DNA from: Campanula takesimana
Taxonomy: Eukaryota; Streptophyta; Magnoliopsida; Asterales; Campanulaceae
Length of the DNA: 64,000 bases
Direction of reading: 5' to 3'
Assembly: GCA_026119855.1 (NCBI GenBank)
Contig: JAOWBW010000322.1
Span: forward strand, 744,001 to 808,000
In this document: positions 10,876 through 22,400 of the stretch, piece by piece
Position numbering within the stretch: the first letter of the stretch is position 1
Layout of the letters: every line of letters begins with the position of its first letter
Notes under the pieces: model-generated
Seen by the model: only the letters and a program-made list of their open reading frames with translations
Told to the model about the DNA's origin: nothing
Databases searched by the model: none
Position numbers and translations under genes: made by a program

Positions 10876-11122
10876 TGTTGAGTCGTGTCCAAGTTTTACT
10901 TGGAGAAACATTTGGGCATCACATGTTATGGTACCCAAGAATATTTATTGAAGATTGTGTTCAGGGTTGGCTACCATTCTTCGAGATGTGTTAGGCAATT
11001 TATGTGTAAATCTTAATTGCAACTATTAGACGAGCCTTCATCATTTGTGGAACGTTGTCTTCTTAAATTTTATTAATACAATTATATATTGTTTGCTTTT
11101 AAAAAAAAAAAATGTTGAAGCC

Positions 11123-13100
11123 ATGTTGATTTTAATTGATCACTGTAAGTGTAAATGTTTATTTCTTTACTTTTATATATCGTATAACCCTTAATCCGTT
11201 TCATAATGATCTTGCAATTATTTTTGTCAATTTAAATTGAACAAACTTTAAACAATAATCTAAATTAATTTAATTATTATATTAAAAATTTAAAGTTATT
11301 ATTGATATTATTTATAATGGTGCATTAATAATAAATTATAGTAACTTTTAAAAAATATAATTGAAATAATTAGTGCTAAAAAATTATTCAAATTTACAAG
11401 TAAAAAATTGAAAACGCCGATAGAGGGAGTATATGAATTATTACTTATTTTTAATAATATTTAATATAATTGTGCAAAGCTCTGTATACCATATAAATCT
11501 TTGGATTGAAGGTCAATACTTAAAACTTCGAGGTCTTAAATGGATGTCGCGTTAAGAATTTTCATAAAAAAATATTTATTACAATTAATGAAAAATTATC
11601 AAATTTACAATCATTAATTGTCTCTAACCTATATTATCTCACACGATAAAACAATCAACAAGTAACAAGTTTCAAAGTAATGATAAAAGTTAAATTTGAA
11701 TGCTTTTAACTCAAAAACGACAACTGTTTTAGACTAATTTTTTTTTTTTTTCAAAAAATAATACTCATTTATATTGGACCGGTGTGAGTAGCAGCTCTTT
11801 CGAAGCTAATAAGTAAGTTATTGCAGTAGCGAACAATACTAATTTAGTTTTGAGTTTCATTAAATTTGGAATTGCTGATGTCAAAGCTTTGTTACAGTGA
11901 TATAGTAAACCGTCTAGAAAGGAAAATGATACTTTGTCTTTGCTAGAAAAATACTCTCTTTTAACTTTTGAAGGTCAACACAAATGAACTCTGGTCAAAA
12001 TTTATTATCAATTTAATCATTCTAGTGACAGGCTAAAAATTGTTATTAATAAATGATTTATCACTAAAAAAATATAATTTTAATAGGATTAGATTGACAA
12101 GAATGTTTAATTAACTCACATATATTATTGATTATCCTTGATATTGAAGAACAGATCTTAACTTATCACTCTCAGATGATACGAAGCAGCTACCGACCCT
12201 TCCGACGCGCCCTTGACCTATCTCCCTTTTCAAGATTCATCAATGGAAATCACTTAATTTCGCCCTTCCTTGATCAAAGACTTGCCGAAATGCCTGAATT
12301 GAGAAAAAAGAAGTGGTCATCATATGTATTCTGATATTTTTGAAGGCTCAAGTCTGATTGCGACCGAAGCTAAAGTCAAATATGAGTACGGCTGCCTTTT
12401 TTTTTCTTTTTTTTTTTTTGGGGGGGGGGGGACAAAGGCAGTACATTAGTATTATACAAAAAATACATTTTAACATGAGTTACATTTTTTAATAACATAG
12501 AATTATATTTATCTGTGTATAAGAGAACATCGTATTACATGGGTTTCATCATTTGTATTAAGATATTTGGAAAAGACGTTATACTTTCCAACTATATAAA
12601 GTACATTAACGTAGTACATTTGTACTTATTAAAATAATGAATTTTATGTATGTAACACAATTAGTAAAATCCCACTTTTTGTTCCGTGTGCTGAAAAAAT
12701 TAATTAAGATACTTTCTATCAATATGTGGCCCTTCCCTCTACTCGCCTTCTTATGGCGTGGACATCGTCAGAAAAAAAAAAAAAAATATGTGGCCCTATG
12801 GGAATATTTTTTTTTGCTACTTGTGCTCCAATGTGTGTGCGCTCACATTTGCATTGTGTTGTTAATTATTTCTGCTATTCCTTTCAAAAATAAATATTAA
12901 AAATAAATTCAATTTTACTTTTAATTTTGATCAAGTACAAATTTAAAATTTTTTTGATAAATCATTTTAAAACGAAGGTAGTAATTTGTAATGTTGCCCA
13001 CTTCTTCATTTTGTGTGTTATAAAAGGGTTACGTTCTTTATATAATATACAAACCAAATAACACAATAAGTAAAATGATTTGTGTGAAATTTTATTATTA
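11123..13100. other. Intergenic AT-rich DNA with MITE remnants and a poly-T/poly-G tract
   Basis: Possible decayed MITE ends at about 11190 and 11410-11432. A stretch at 11960-12060 (GGTCAACACAAATGAACT...AAATGATTTATC) resembles 23,965-24,050, so they share a family. A T-run followed by eleven G lies at about 12404-12431. An open frame at 12128-12334 has no recognised content. No gene is supported. Confidence 0.4.
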
Positions 13101-13443
13101 TGAATAGAAGCTTAAATGTGATTCTATTATCTCTAATTAGCATCATGTACAAAATTAATACTCCCTCCGACCCAAAATGATCTTCGTGTTTGACTATTCA
13201 AACTTTTTAAGGATATGAACACTTGCTTTGCTAGCCATGGTTTGTTCATGCATTTTTAAGCCTAAATTGTAGAAAGGTGGAGAACTTTTTGGGACAACGA
13301 GAAATGGCAAATGAGAAGATCATTTTGGGACGGATGGAGTATTCTACTTAAGCTTCAACATCGATCGTGATTAGATTATCAAAATAGATTATCTCTAAGT
13401 ATATATAGATAATAGAATCACATTTAGTGGAAGCTTATGAACA
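13101..13443. mobile_element. Inverted-repeat element with a nested Stowaway-like MITE (13159-13341)
   Basis: Outer ends: AGAAGCTTAAATGTGATTCT (about 13107) and its inverse AGAATCACATTTAGTGGAAGC (about 13414), an imperfect 30-bp inverted pair continuing into ATTATCT. Inner element: TA-flanked CTCCCTCCGACCCAAAATGA and TCATTTTGGGACGGATGGAG. A second case in this window of one miniature element inside another. Confidence 0.75.
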
Positions 13444-14210
13444 AATCAACTTAACCTATTCTAATCTAATCTATTAAGAGATTCATAATCACGGGTAAAA
13501 CATGTCTTCTCGAGGATTCCAAGCAACAAAATTACTTTTAAAGTGCGATTCATAGCTAGACCAATGCAATTCCGAATAGATTCTAGCATAACTTTTATGC
13601 CTAATTACCCAACTCAAGTTTTAGCGTTTCTTCTTTCTCTTTAACCGGTCATCATTCAATAATATCTACTGAATAACACCATCACCTGCACGCGCTGTGC
13701 ATGTGATTTTTATTTTATTTTATGTTTGAAGTGTTATTTCAGACAATGATGTCTGAAGTATCACTACAGACGATGAGGGGCAGGTAAGTGCCCACGCTAA
13801 AGTTTTTTTTTTTTTTTTTTTTTGAGAAACGGATTACATTTCTTACATAATTTGACTTTTAAAGTGGAAATCGTGACTTAGCTCCTAGTGATCATAAGAT
13901 CACAAATCAAGCTCTATTTTAGTGACAACAATGATTGTAGCATGTGGTGGGCGACATGGGAGAAAGAAAGTTTTGATTAGCCAAATGACCTCATTTTGCA
14001 GGTGGAATGAGAACCGCGGCTTCAAAATGTGTTGTTTTGTTGTTAGTAATACACAAAATCCAGTCGTATTTATATTTTGTGAGATGAATGATTGAGTGTT
14101 TGATAAATCTCGCATCTCAAACAATTAATCACAATTGTACAACTCAAAATAAAATATTTTAAATCATTGAATGTAGCATAAATACATATTTACAGTTGGT
14201 CTTAGTTTCA
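13444..14210. other. Intergenic DNA, no gene seen
   Basis: AT-rich, with a long T-run at 13804-13823. The open frame at 13900-14124 on the minus strand has no recognised content. Confidence 0.4.
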
Positions 14211-14487
14211 TGTATAATGGTAAAGGAAGCAACATTGCTGGGCTTGCAACCCAAGGGTGGGGAGTTCGAACCTTGGCACGAGCAACCGTAATGTCTTGGA
14301 GAAAGCCCCCTTTGGACCAGGAGTATAAGGGGCGTTGCTACCCTGACCATCTCGGGCACATCCTGCGATGTACCGCCGCCAGTCAAATGAGGGGCCAGAG
14401 GCTGGTGGCCTAGGACTAGTCCAGCCAAGCTGGGCCGAGCAACCGTAAGTCCGGCGAAGCTGGGAACCTGGGGAAAAAAAAAAAAAA
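14211..14487 (+). mobile_element. tRNA-derived SINE with poly(A) tail
   Basis: A GC-rich island of about 275 bp in AT-rich DNA, ending in 14 A (14474-14487). Near its 5' end is a tRNA-like head: GGTAAAGGAAGC, then GAGTTCGAACCTTGG at 14262-14276, a good RNA polymerase III B box. The body (TGGACCAGGAGTATAAGGGG, GCCAGTCAAATGAGGGG) has no ORF of note. No clean target duplication was found by eye. Internal Pol III promoter plus tail support a SINE; the family is not identified. Confidence 0.75.
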
Positions 14488-15751
14488 GGATCTAAGTAGC
14501 CTAGTGTATGTATGTATGTGTTGTTGACTAGAAATGTGGTGAAAGAAGTTGTGGTTTAGGGTGTGGTCGGGAAAAGGAGAGTCCAGGCCTGAAAAAATGA
14601 AGATAAGAGCACTTTGGGGGAGTAAAGTAAAATGTGTCGTCTCACAAGGCATACTGCAACCTATAAAGCCATTAGTGATCCTGTGTCAGCAACCCACCAT
14701 AGCCAAAAACAAAATATTCCTCACTTGTACTCACTTTTTTTAAATCATCTCATTATTGTTATGATGCAGTATTGGATGGGAATGAATCTGGACACTGTAA
14801 TGAGATTGTCTATCAAATAAATTTTTGGTCTTTCGACAACATTAAGAGTCATTTGTTTATCTGCATCCTCCCGTCAACAGGGGTCGTTCATGTGGGAAAA
14901 AAATTGAATATGAGCCGTTGATGCAGTCTGCATCAACTATTGTACAGTCCCACTGCACGCATACTTAATCTAGGTGATGGGCGTCACGCACCATGTTAGA
15001 AGATTAAAGACTAAAGTTTTATTGAATTTATATGAAGCTTCTACGTCAAATCTAATTAATTTTGACTGTTATCTATCAGTAAGTGACATAAACACTGATC
15101 TCCACTCACAAGTGACGTAACACCAATCTTCACTCACCCTCGACTTAAACGTAACATGGAATATGGTGGGAGTAATGGGTACTCACTAAAACTCTTTCTA
15201 TTATAAGAAGATCACAAAGTCATAATAACTAGTAACTACCCAAAAAAAGTGAATTATCAAGAAAAGGATTGGACAAGCTTCCACCAATAGGGTACCCTTT
15301 GTTCAATCCCTATAATTGGGGGGCCAATCTTCAATTTTTGACCATAAATATGGTCACTAAGGTTTTGGGTTTAAACAATTTCCTCTTTATGTATTTCGTG
15401 CCAATCATTGTCACAACTTTTTTATGATATTTGATGTTGAAAAAAAAATGGAGGTGAAATTGTAATCAATAGGTCATTTGTGCACCAGGGTGGGAAAGAA
15501 AGTGACATGAAAAAACAAGATAATGATTGATCACAACTTGTACCATTACCTTCTATAGGTCTAGGTATGATGTCATACATTATACATTGACATATAACTT
15601 GGACTTGTAAGTTCAAGTTCAAGTTCGAAATTTTTGTGTCATCAGACTGCTTAAAAGTTCATGAAGTTGACAATTTGAATTAAATTCCAAAGTCATAATG
15701 ATCTTTTATTGCATTCATAATTGAAATTTAATGGGATAATTAGTGATATAT
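14488..15751. other. Intergenic DNA, no gene seen
   Basis: AT-rich with short open frames that have no recognisable content on either strand. A GTATGTATGTATGTGT run at about 14505-14520. Confidence 0.4.
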
Positions 15752-16004
15752 GTAATGTACTTTACCGTTTTGTATCAAATAATGCAATGTACTACTTAGT
15801 GTCTTAAAAATGCAAAATGCAATTTTGGTTGCATTATTTGATGTAATCGCGAAAGTACGTTGTATCATTTGACATACTTTTTTCCTGTACTTTGCCTATT
15901 TGTTCCATTATTTGAAACTATTTTAGAAAGTACGTAGCATTTGCATTTTTTAGACACTAAGAAGTACGTTGCATTATTTGATGCAAATCGCGAAAGCAGG
16001 TTGC
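15752..16004. mobile_element. Hairpin-like inverted-repeat element
   Basis: The left arm (GTATCAAATAATGCAATGTAC then TTAGTGTCTTAAAAATGCA, 15772-15820) is the inverse of the right arm (TGCATTTTTTAGACACTAAG then GTTGCATTATTTGATGCAAA, 15933-15987). Arms of about 60 bp enclose a centre that repeats the same words (TTGCATTATTTGATG, GAAAGTACGT). Non-coding; class undetermined. Confidence 0.7.
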
Positions 16005-16452
16005 GATTGGCCGAAATGTTTGTTTCTCCAATGGCATTGTAGTTCGACCGGAGGCATAAACGAGCAATTATAAGAAAGAACTATGCCCGGAACTTATGAA
16101 ATCAGAGCTTTCATACCGTAATAAGTTACGGACTAATGTAGAAAGGGTAACATATTAGCTATATTTTAAATATGACAGGCTCCAAATCTGTAAAAATATT
16201 CTGCCCTAGAACATTAGCCGATAATTGAACTTTTAGGTACAGTCATCAAAAACAAACTAACAAAAACTTGATGTCAGAGATACAACTTCACAAATGACAC
16301 CAAAAAGTTTTTATAATTAGACGAATAAAGGAACCTCCATAAAATAAACTCATTAGCCAATGAAATACCGAATAAATTTAGCCGCCTTTTAACCCCCAGG
16401 CAGGCACAGGGCGGGAGGGGGCGGGGAATTCAATTAGATGAGGAGCTCTTTC
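16005..16452 (-). other. 3' UTR / downstream region of metaxin
   Basis: Lies after the metaxin stop codon on the minus strand. It contains a GC-rich patch (16385-16430, GGCGGGAGGGGGCGGGG). The exact poly(A) site is not resolved. Confidence 0.4.
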
Positions 16453-19400
16453 TTAGTCATCAAAATTTGAATCATCGTCAACCTCCACGTCGGCACCATC
16501 AGATTCACTAAAGAGCGAGAGATATACCAACACTGCAACCAGCTGAGTCACCAAGAAATATTTTGCCCTTCTTTTCAAAGTTTTCTCTTGCTCTGTCCTT
16601 TCCTTCTTAGGTTTGCTCTTAGGCTTTGAACCTAGATATGTAATCCAGTTTGTTAATACAACCATTGATGAATGGTGAAACAGAGGGGGAGAAAGTTTGG
16701 AATTCACACAACAATAAACTGGTTGATGGTACTGTCAAAAAACCACAACTTATTTGTACTCTTAGACAAACAAATGGTTTTATCCCGCAACCTAGGGTTC
16801 TTTAGAGCTATTCAAAATCATGGGAAAGTCTTTTATCTCGATCCGAATGCAACTAAAAATACCAAACCATCAAAATGAAGTTCGTCCATAAAATGAATAC
16901 ACCACTCCGCCATCCAAAAGATTCCTACTTTCCATGATGGTTGGTTACCTCGAAACAATCTTATTTCTAAAGTTTACACCACAATCTCCACGATTTTTTT
17001 TTTTTGTTTTTTCTTTCTTATGAAACTATGTTATTTATCTTATGCGTCGCGCAAGAAGTATACAACTTTATGCATTTTTTTAGGAATATAATATGCAAAA
17101 GTACAGTAGTATGAAGTGACTTGTCAAACACGACTCATTGTTCACGACAGAGGAAGTTAATGTACTAAAGATATAAAGACTTACTCCAGCCTGAAGCACT
17201 TTGTTTGGGCGTTGACGATGATGGATCGGACCGGACTGATGATGGGGCTGACGATGACAATCCAGAGTCTATAAAATCCCTTTTATGATTTGCAGCATAC
17301 CTTACAAGATTACCATGATCCAAGAGCTTGCTACGCAGCACTGATGTCTCCTGGAAGCACATTTAATCACATTTCAAGAACATGTTAGCTTTATATTTAG
17401 CCCTTACGGAAGTTGAAATGCCACCAGAATATGGGGAACATGAGATGCTTTAAAACAAGTCACATGGCCATATTAATCCACCGTCATCAGAAATTATACT
17501 TGAAAATTCTAACTCAAGCTCCGATCGGAAACAAGTTTGTCCACTTTGACTGGCATATAGATTAAAAAACACTCAATTGATCCATTCCTGATACGAAACT
17601 AGTGGGATACAAATGCTTTAAATGTAGGTCCCCAAAAAAACTTGTGGACACAAGTGATTCTTGCATACTAGAAAAAGAAAGTGTCGAAGTGAATGTTGGG
17701 AATTTAGTGGTACCCGGATAGAAATTAAGATCAAGAACACAATACCCACAAGCACAAATATGAGAGATTCACACACACAAGAACACAAGAATTGTTTACC
17801 CGGTTCGTTCAACACATGAACTACGTCCGGGGGTAATTGCCAAGCCAATATATTATTAAACACTCTTTAATATGTTGCTACAATGTGTTCTAGGTCGTAT
17901 CTATGCTTATATAGCAGTACAAGGAAGCCTAGGTCGTTTTGGTAGAGATTGCATCAAAATAGGAAACAAAGAACTTCTGCCGACAGACCAAGCGCCCGCC
18001 TGGAGACCACCGAGCGCCCGCCTGGTATTCGGATGATCTCTCTGCCATGTTCGAGCGCCCGCCTGGTCATGGCCAGGCGCTCGCTTGCTTTGCCGCACAG
18101 GATTTTTTCTAGCCCTCCGTAGCAGCTTGTTTTCCTCCTCTTTGAACTCCTCTTGACCTCTACCAACTCCCCACGACTTAGACTCCTTCTCCCCTTTGCT
18201 TCCTCGTAGTTTAGGACTCCAATCCCGACAATATCCCACCTGGAGACTAAACTCATAAGCATAGAAACACCCATCAACTCCCACCACGGAATGAACACCT
18301 TCGAACACATTTTACTCCCATATTTGACTTGACATTGCCGAGCATCCCGCTCAAGTGCTAAGGCGAGTTGAAACCAAGCGACGTTTCAACCCCTCCGTGT
18401 TAGATAGTTCTTGCCTCCTCAAATCAGCTTCTACCTTGATTTCTCCCCACAAGTCTAACTTCGCCTTCTCCCTCCAGACCCACCTTCCTCGCAATGCTTC
18501 CCCTTGAAACTTAGACATACCTTGCTTCTTGCATCGTCTTCTCTTGGTCTGAACACGCTCTCTGTTAGGGCACTCGGACTTACCGCGTTGATCAACTTTG
18601 TGTCACTCTCCCCTCCCCCCTAACACACCGTTTCTTGATGTCTCTCCTTTCTACACCAATAGGCCGGTTCTTTAGCCTCTTGCTCCCACCCGAGCGAACA
18701 TCGACATTGTAGGTAGAATACAACATCTTCTCCTTAACTCCATATGCGATCACTTTAGATCCTTTTGTGACTTCCCAAGACCCACCAGTGAAGGTTACAC
18801 CATACCCTTCATCATCAAGTTGTCCAACGGAAATCACCCTCCTCCTCAAATCCGGAACATGCATTACATCGTGTAATTGTAAAACAGCCCCATTAGGTGT
18901 CTTCATCATCACATCCCCCTTACCTTCGATCTTCAATGGTTGATCATCATCAAGATAAACAACCCCAAAATCTCCCGGTGTATATTGCTCCATTGATTCT
19001 GCATCCCCACTAGCATAACAAGAAGCTTCAGAATCCAACACCCAACTTGATTCTCCTTAACTCCATATGCGATCACTTTAGATCCTTTTGTGACTTCCCA
19101 AGACCCACCAGTGAAGGTTACACCATACCCTTCATCATCAAGTTGTCCAACGGAAATCACCCTCCTCCTCAAATCCGGAACATGCATTACATCGTGTAAT
19201 TGTAAAACAGCCCCATTAGGTGTCTTCATCATCACATCCCCTTACCTTCGATCTTCAATGGTTGATCATCATCAAGATAAACAACCCCAAAATCTCCCGG
19301 TGTATATTGCTCCATTGATTCTGCATCCCCACTAGCATAACAAGAAGCTTCAGAATCCAACACCCAATCTTCGCCCGACTGCTCCTCTCCTAGGATTAAT

Positions 19401-22400
19401 ACATCCTCATCATCCACCATGTGTGCATCACCATCCTTATCCGGACATTCATAACTAATGTGACCTTTCGTGCCACAATTGTAGCACTTGACCGATTTAT
19501 TTTTCCCCTTTTTCGGTCCTCCCCTTCCCCTAGCTCTCTCCACCTTAAGTGCAGCCCCATCTGCGGAAGATTCTCCCCTTTTCTCTTTCCTTCTCAACTC
19601 CTCTTGAAGGATAAGATCTCTAACTTCCGTATACACCAATGGTGTTTTCGACGTACTAATCGTTGTGACAGTTACCTCCCAACTATCTGGCAACGATTTT
19701 AGTAGAAAACATGCTAACACTTCATCATAGCAAGTAATATCGACACTTTTTAATTGGTCCACCATACCTTTAAAACTGCCGATATGACTTGCTGTTGTCT
19801 GCCCCTCCGACATCTTCGCATTCGCAAACCTCTTTATCAAATGCACCTTATTGATATTAGACGGCTTCTCATACATGTCTGACAGCATCTGTAGCAACCC
19901 CACCGTTGTCTTGGCCTCCATCGCGTTCCGTGCAACATCGCCGGTTAGAGCGCTCCTCACCACTCCCAACGCCTTACGATCCAACGTCTCCCAATCCCCT
20001 TGTGACATGTCTTCGGGTTTCTCACCTAAGGGTTTATGAAGATCCTTACAATAAAGGTAATCTTCAACCCTTGTCCTCCAGAACGTGAAATTCACACCGT
20101 TGAATTTCTCGATTGAGTTTTTCATCATGATTGCTTCACAAAGTCCCCAATAACGTGATTCAAAATAATCAACGGATGAAACTTTGAATCCTCCTAACCA
20201 AAGCTCTTGATACCAGTTGTTGGGAATTTAGTGGTACCCCTATAGCAATTAAGATCAAGAACACAATACCCACAAGCACAAATATAAGAGATTCACACAC
20301 ATAAGAACACAAGAATTGTTTACCCGGTTCGTTCAACACATGAACTACGTCCGGGGGTAATTGCCAAGCCAATATATTATTAAACACTCTTTAATATGTT
20401 GCTACAATGTGTTCTAGGTCGTATCTATGCTTATATAGCAGTACAAGGAAGTCCTAGGTCGTTTTGGTAGAGATTGCATCAAAATAGGAAACAAAGAACT
20501 TCTGCCGACAGACCAAGCGCCCGCCTGGAGACCACCGAGCGCCCGCCTGGTATTCGGATGATCTCTCTGCCATGTTCGAGCGCCCGCATGGTCATGGCCA
20601 GGCGCCCGCTTGCTTTGCCACACAGGATTTTTTCTAGCCCTCCGTAGCAGCTTGTTTTCATCCTCTTTGAACTCCTCTTGACATCTACCAACTCCCCACG
20701 ACTTAGACTCCTTCTCCCCTTTGCTTCCTCGTAGTTTAGGACTCCAATCCCGACAGTGAACACTTATTTTATCACCCCAAAAGGAATATTGGCACTTGTT
20801 TTAGATCAGAGGGAGTATTTCGGACTAAAGATAGCTTGTATCATGAGACTCATAAGCAGCAGTACTGGTCCACTGGAATACAATCCATGTTGAACATCAG
20901 CGGTTCGAGTACACTAACAAACATATCCACATATCCCAATATTTCAATGTTTGCTACATATAATATTCAATTTTTCTACATCGCTGCCTTGGACTCTTGC
21001 TAGCATGGTAAGAAGCTAAGAAGCCTTCAATATTGGTGTATTATTTCCATCTAAAAAATCCATGTTCCCCAAATTTAATCCACTTTAAAGAACCTATACC
21101 GTAATTTGTATCTAAACCTTAAAATTATACTCCTGCATACACATCACAATTTGAAGAAAAAAGGGACTCCCCTTGATAGTGATGTATAGCATTAGCATAA
21201 TCTCATATGACTAGTATCCAAACTATAACATTTTCTAATAAATAATACTCCCTCCGTCCCAAATTAATGTTCTTACTTTGACTTTACATGGAGATTAAGA
21301 AAAAGTAAATGTTGTGAGTATGAAAAGTAAAGTAGGAGAGAGAAAGTGGGTAGTGAGTTTTTTGTTGTGAGAATGACAAGTGGGTCCCACTTTCCATTTT
21401 AGGTAATAAAGTAAAGTAAGAACCTTAAATTGGGACAGACCAAAAAGGAAAGTAAGAACCTTAAAGCGGGACAGAGGGAGTAGCTACCATAAAATAAATA
21501 CAACAACAACAAAGCCTTAATCCCAAAATGATTTGAGTCGTCGTTAAGATTCGTCAAAGAATAAATGTGAAAACAATGAAAAATGGAGAAATGTTAAAAA
21601 AAGAAAAAAATATATATATATATATATATATTGAATATAGCTTTTTATTCTGCATGCATGTGGATGAGATTTTGGAAGAACTGAAGAGTTTAACTTTAAG
21701 AGTCGGCTGACCCCCAGGCCATCTGCTTTGGTGCTTACCTCTTTAACATTTATCACTGCTCAAGGTTCAATTAGTATATTACTGTCAACTTTCCACTGTT
21801 TCAAAATATAGATTCTCTGATCAATACAAAATTTACAAGACCAATCATTTGTTACTACAGTTGAACAATCGGTAAAATTCCAAGAGAGTGACGGGTTTTT
21901 CTATTGAGGTGCTAAGATAGCAGCAAGACATTACCAGACTTGTGCATTGCAGCACGACACTACATACACTGTGAGCCAAAAGTTTTCCTTGTTTACTTGA
22001 CGCCCTTGATCTGTCATTCCAAATTACTACTCTCCATTTTCTTTCTATGATTAATGGAACTCAAAGTAAAATAAAAGCATAAGAATGGTTGCTAATTTTT
22101 CTCATGCTGTAAGAAATACACCAATCGAATATCTTTTTTAAAAAAAATAAAAAAGATGAATATAACCAGTTTCACCAAGCCACCAACAAATAACCATTGC
22201 AGAAAGGTACTCACAGGTAGAGCATTAAGTATTATAAGTGCCTGCCCAAGGAAAATAGCATCCAAGCTCGTTGGCCTGCATCACATATGAAGGCAGGCAT
22301 GTCAATAAAAGCAAATTGGCCATTCAGTTCATAGGAGAGAGCTTAAAATCTGAAGACAAATTTGTTTGAAGACTCATGATTGAAATCCAAATGAACACAA

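Larger units (their letters stand above)
8956..11122 (+). mobile_element. Poly(A)-tailed retroposon with 12-bp target duplication, split by a Pack-MULE
   Basis: AATGTTGAAGCC occurs at 8956-8967 and again at 11111-11122, right after a run of A (about 11099-11110). That is the signature of target-primed reverse transcription: an inserted transcript from 8968 to 11110. Removing the MULE at 9523-10875 leaves about 780 bp. The reading frame just left of the MULE (FKDKFLPFEGLLNAS) and just right of it (PSFTWRNIWAS) both resemble the RT-to-zinc-finger linker of plant non-LTR (LINE) proteins, so the source may be a LINE-containing or chimeric transcript. The 5' part (8968-9240) is T-rich and leader-like; the frame 9244-9528 has no other recognised content. 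Identity is inferred; the target duplication and tail are seen. Confidence 0.75.

Noticed and set aside
12128..12334. Short plus-strand frame with a plausible composition
   Set aside because: No recognised similarity, no promoter or splice context; too short to support.
18001..18300. Overlapping minus-strand frames around the GCGCCCGCC words
   Set aside because: They are LTR sequence read through, repeated in the second LTR at 20414-20763.
20756..20818. Right half of a MITE next to the intron copia (ending AGAGGGAGTA)
   Set aside because: The matching left end is not present on the other side of the copia, so it cannot be called an element; probably a decayed fragment.
21640..21750. Possible tRNA or chloroplast-derived insert in metaxin intron 4
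   Set aside because: No cloverleaf or B box could be drawn.
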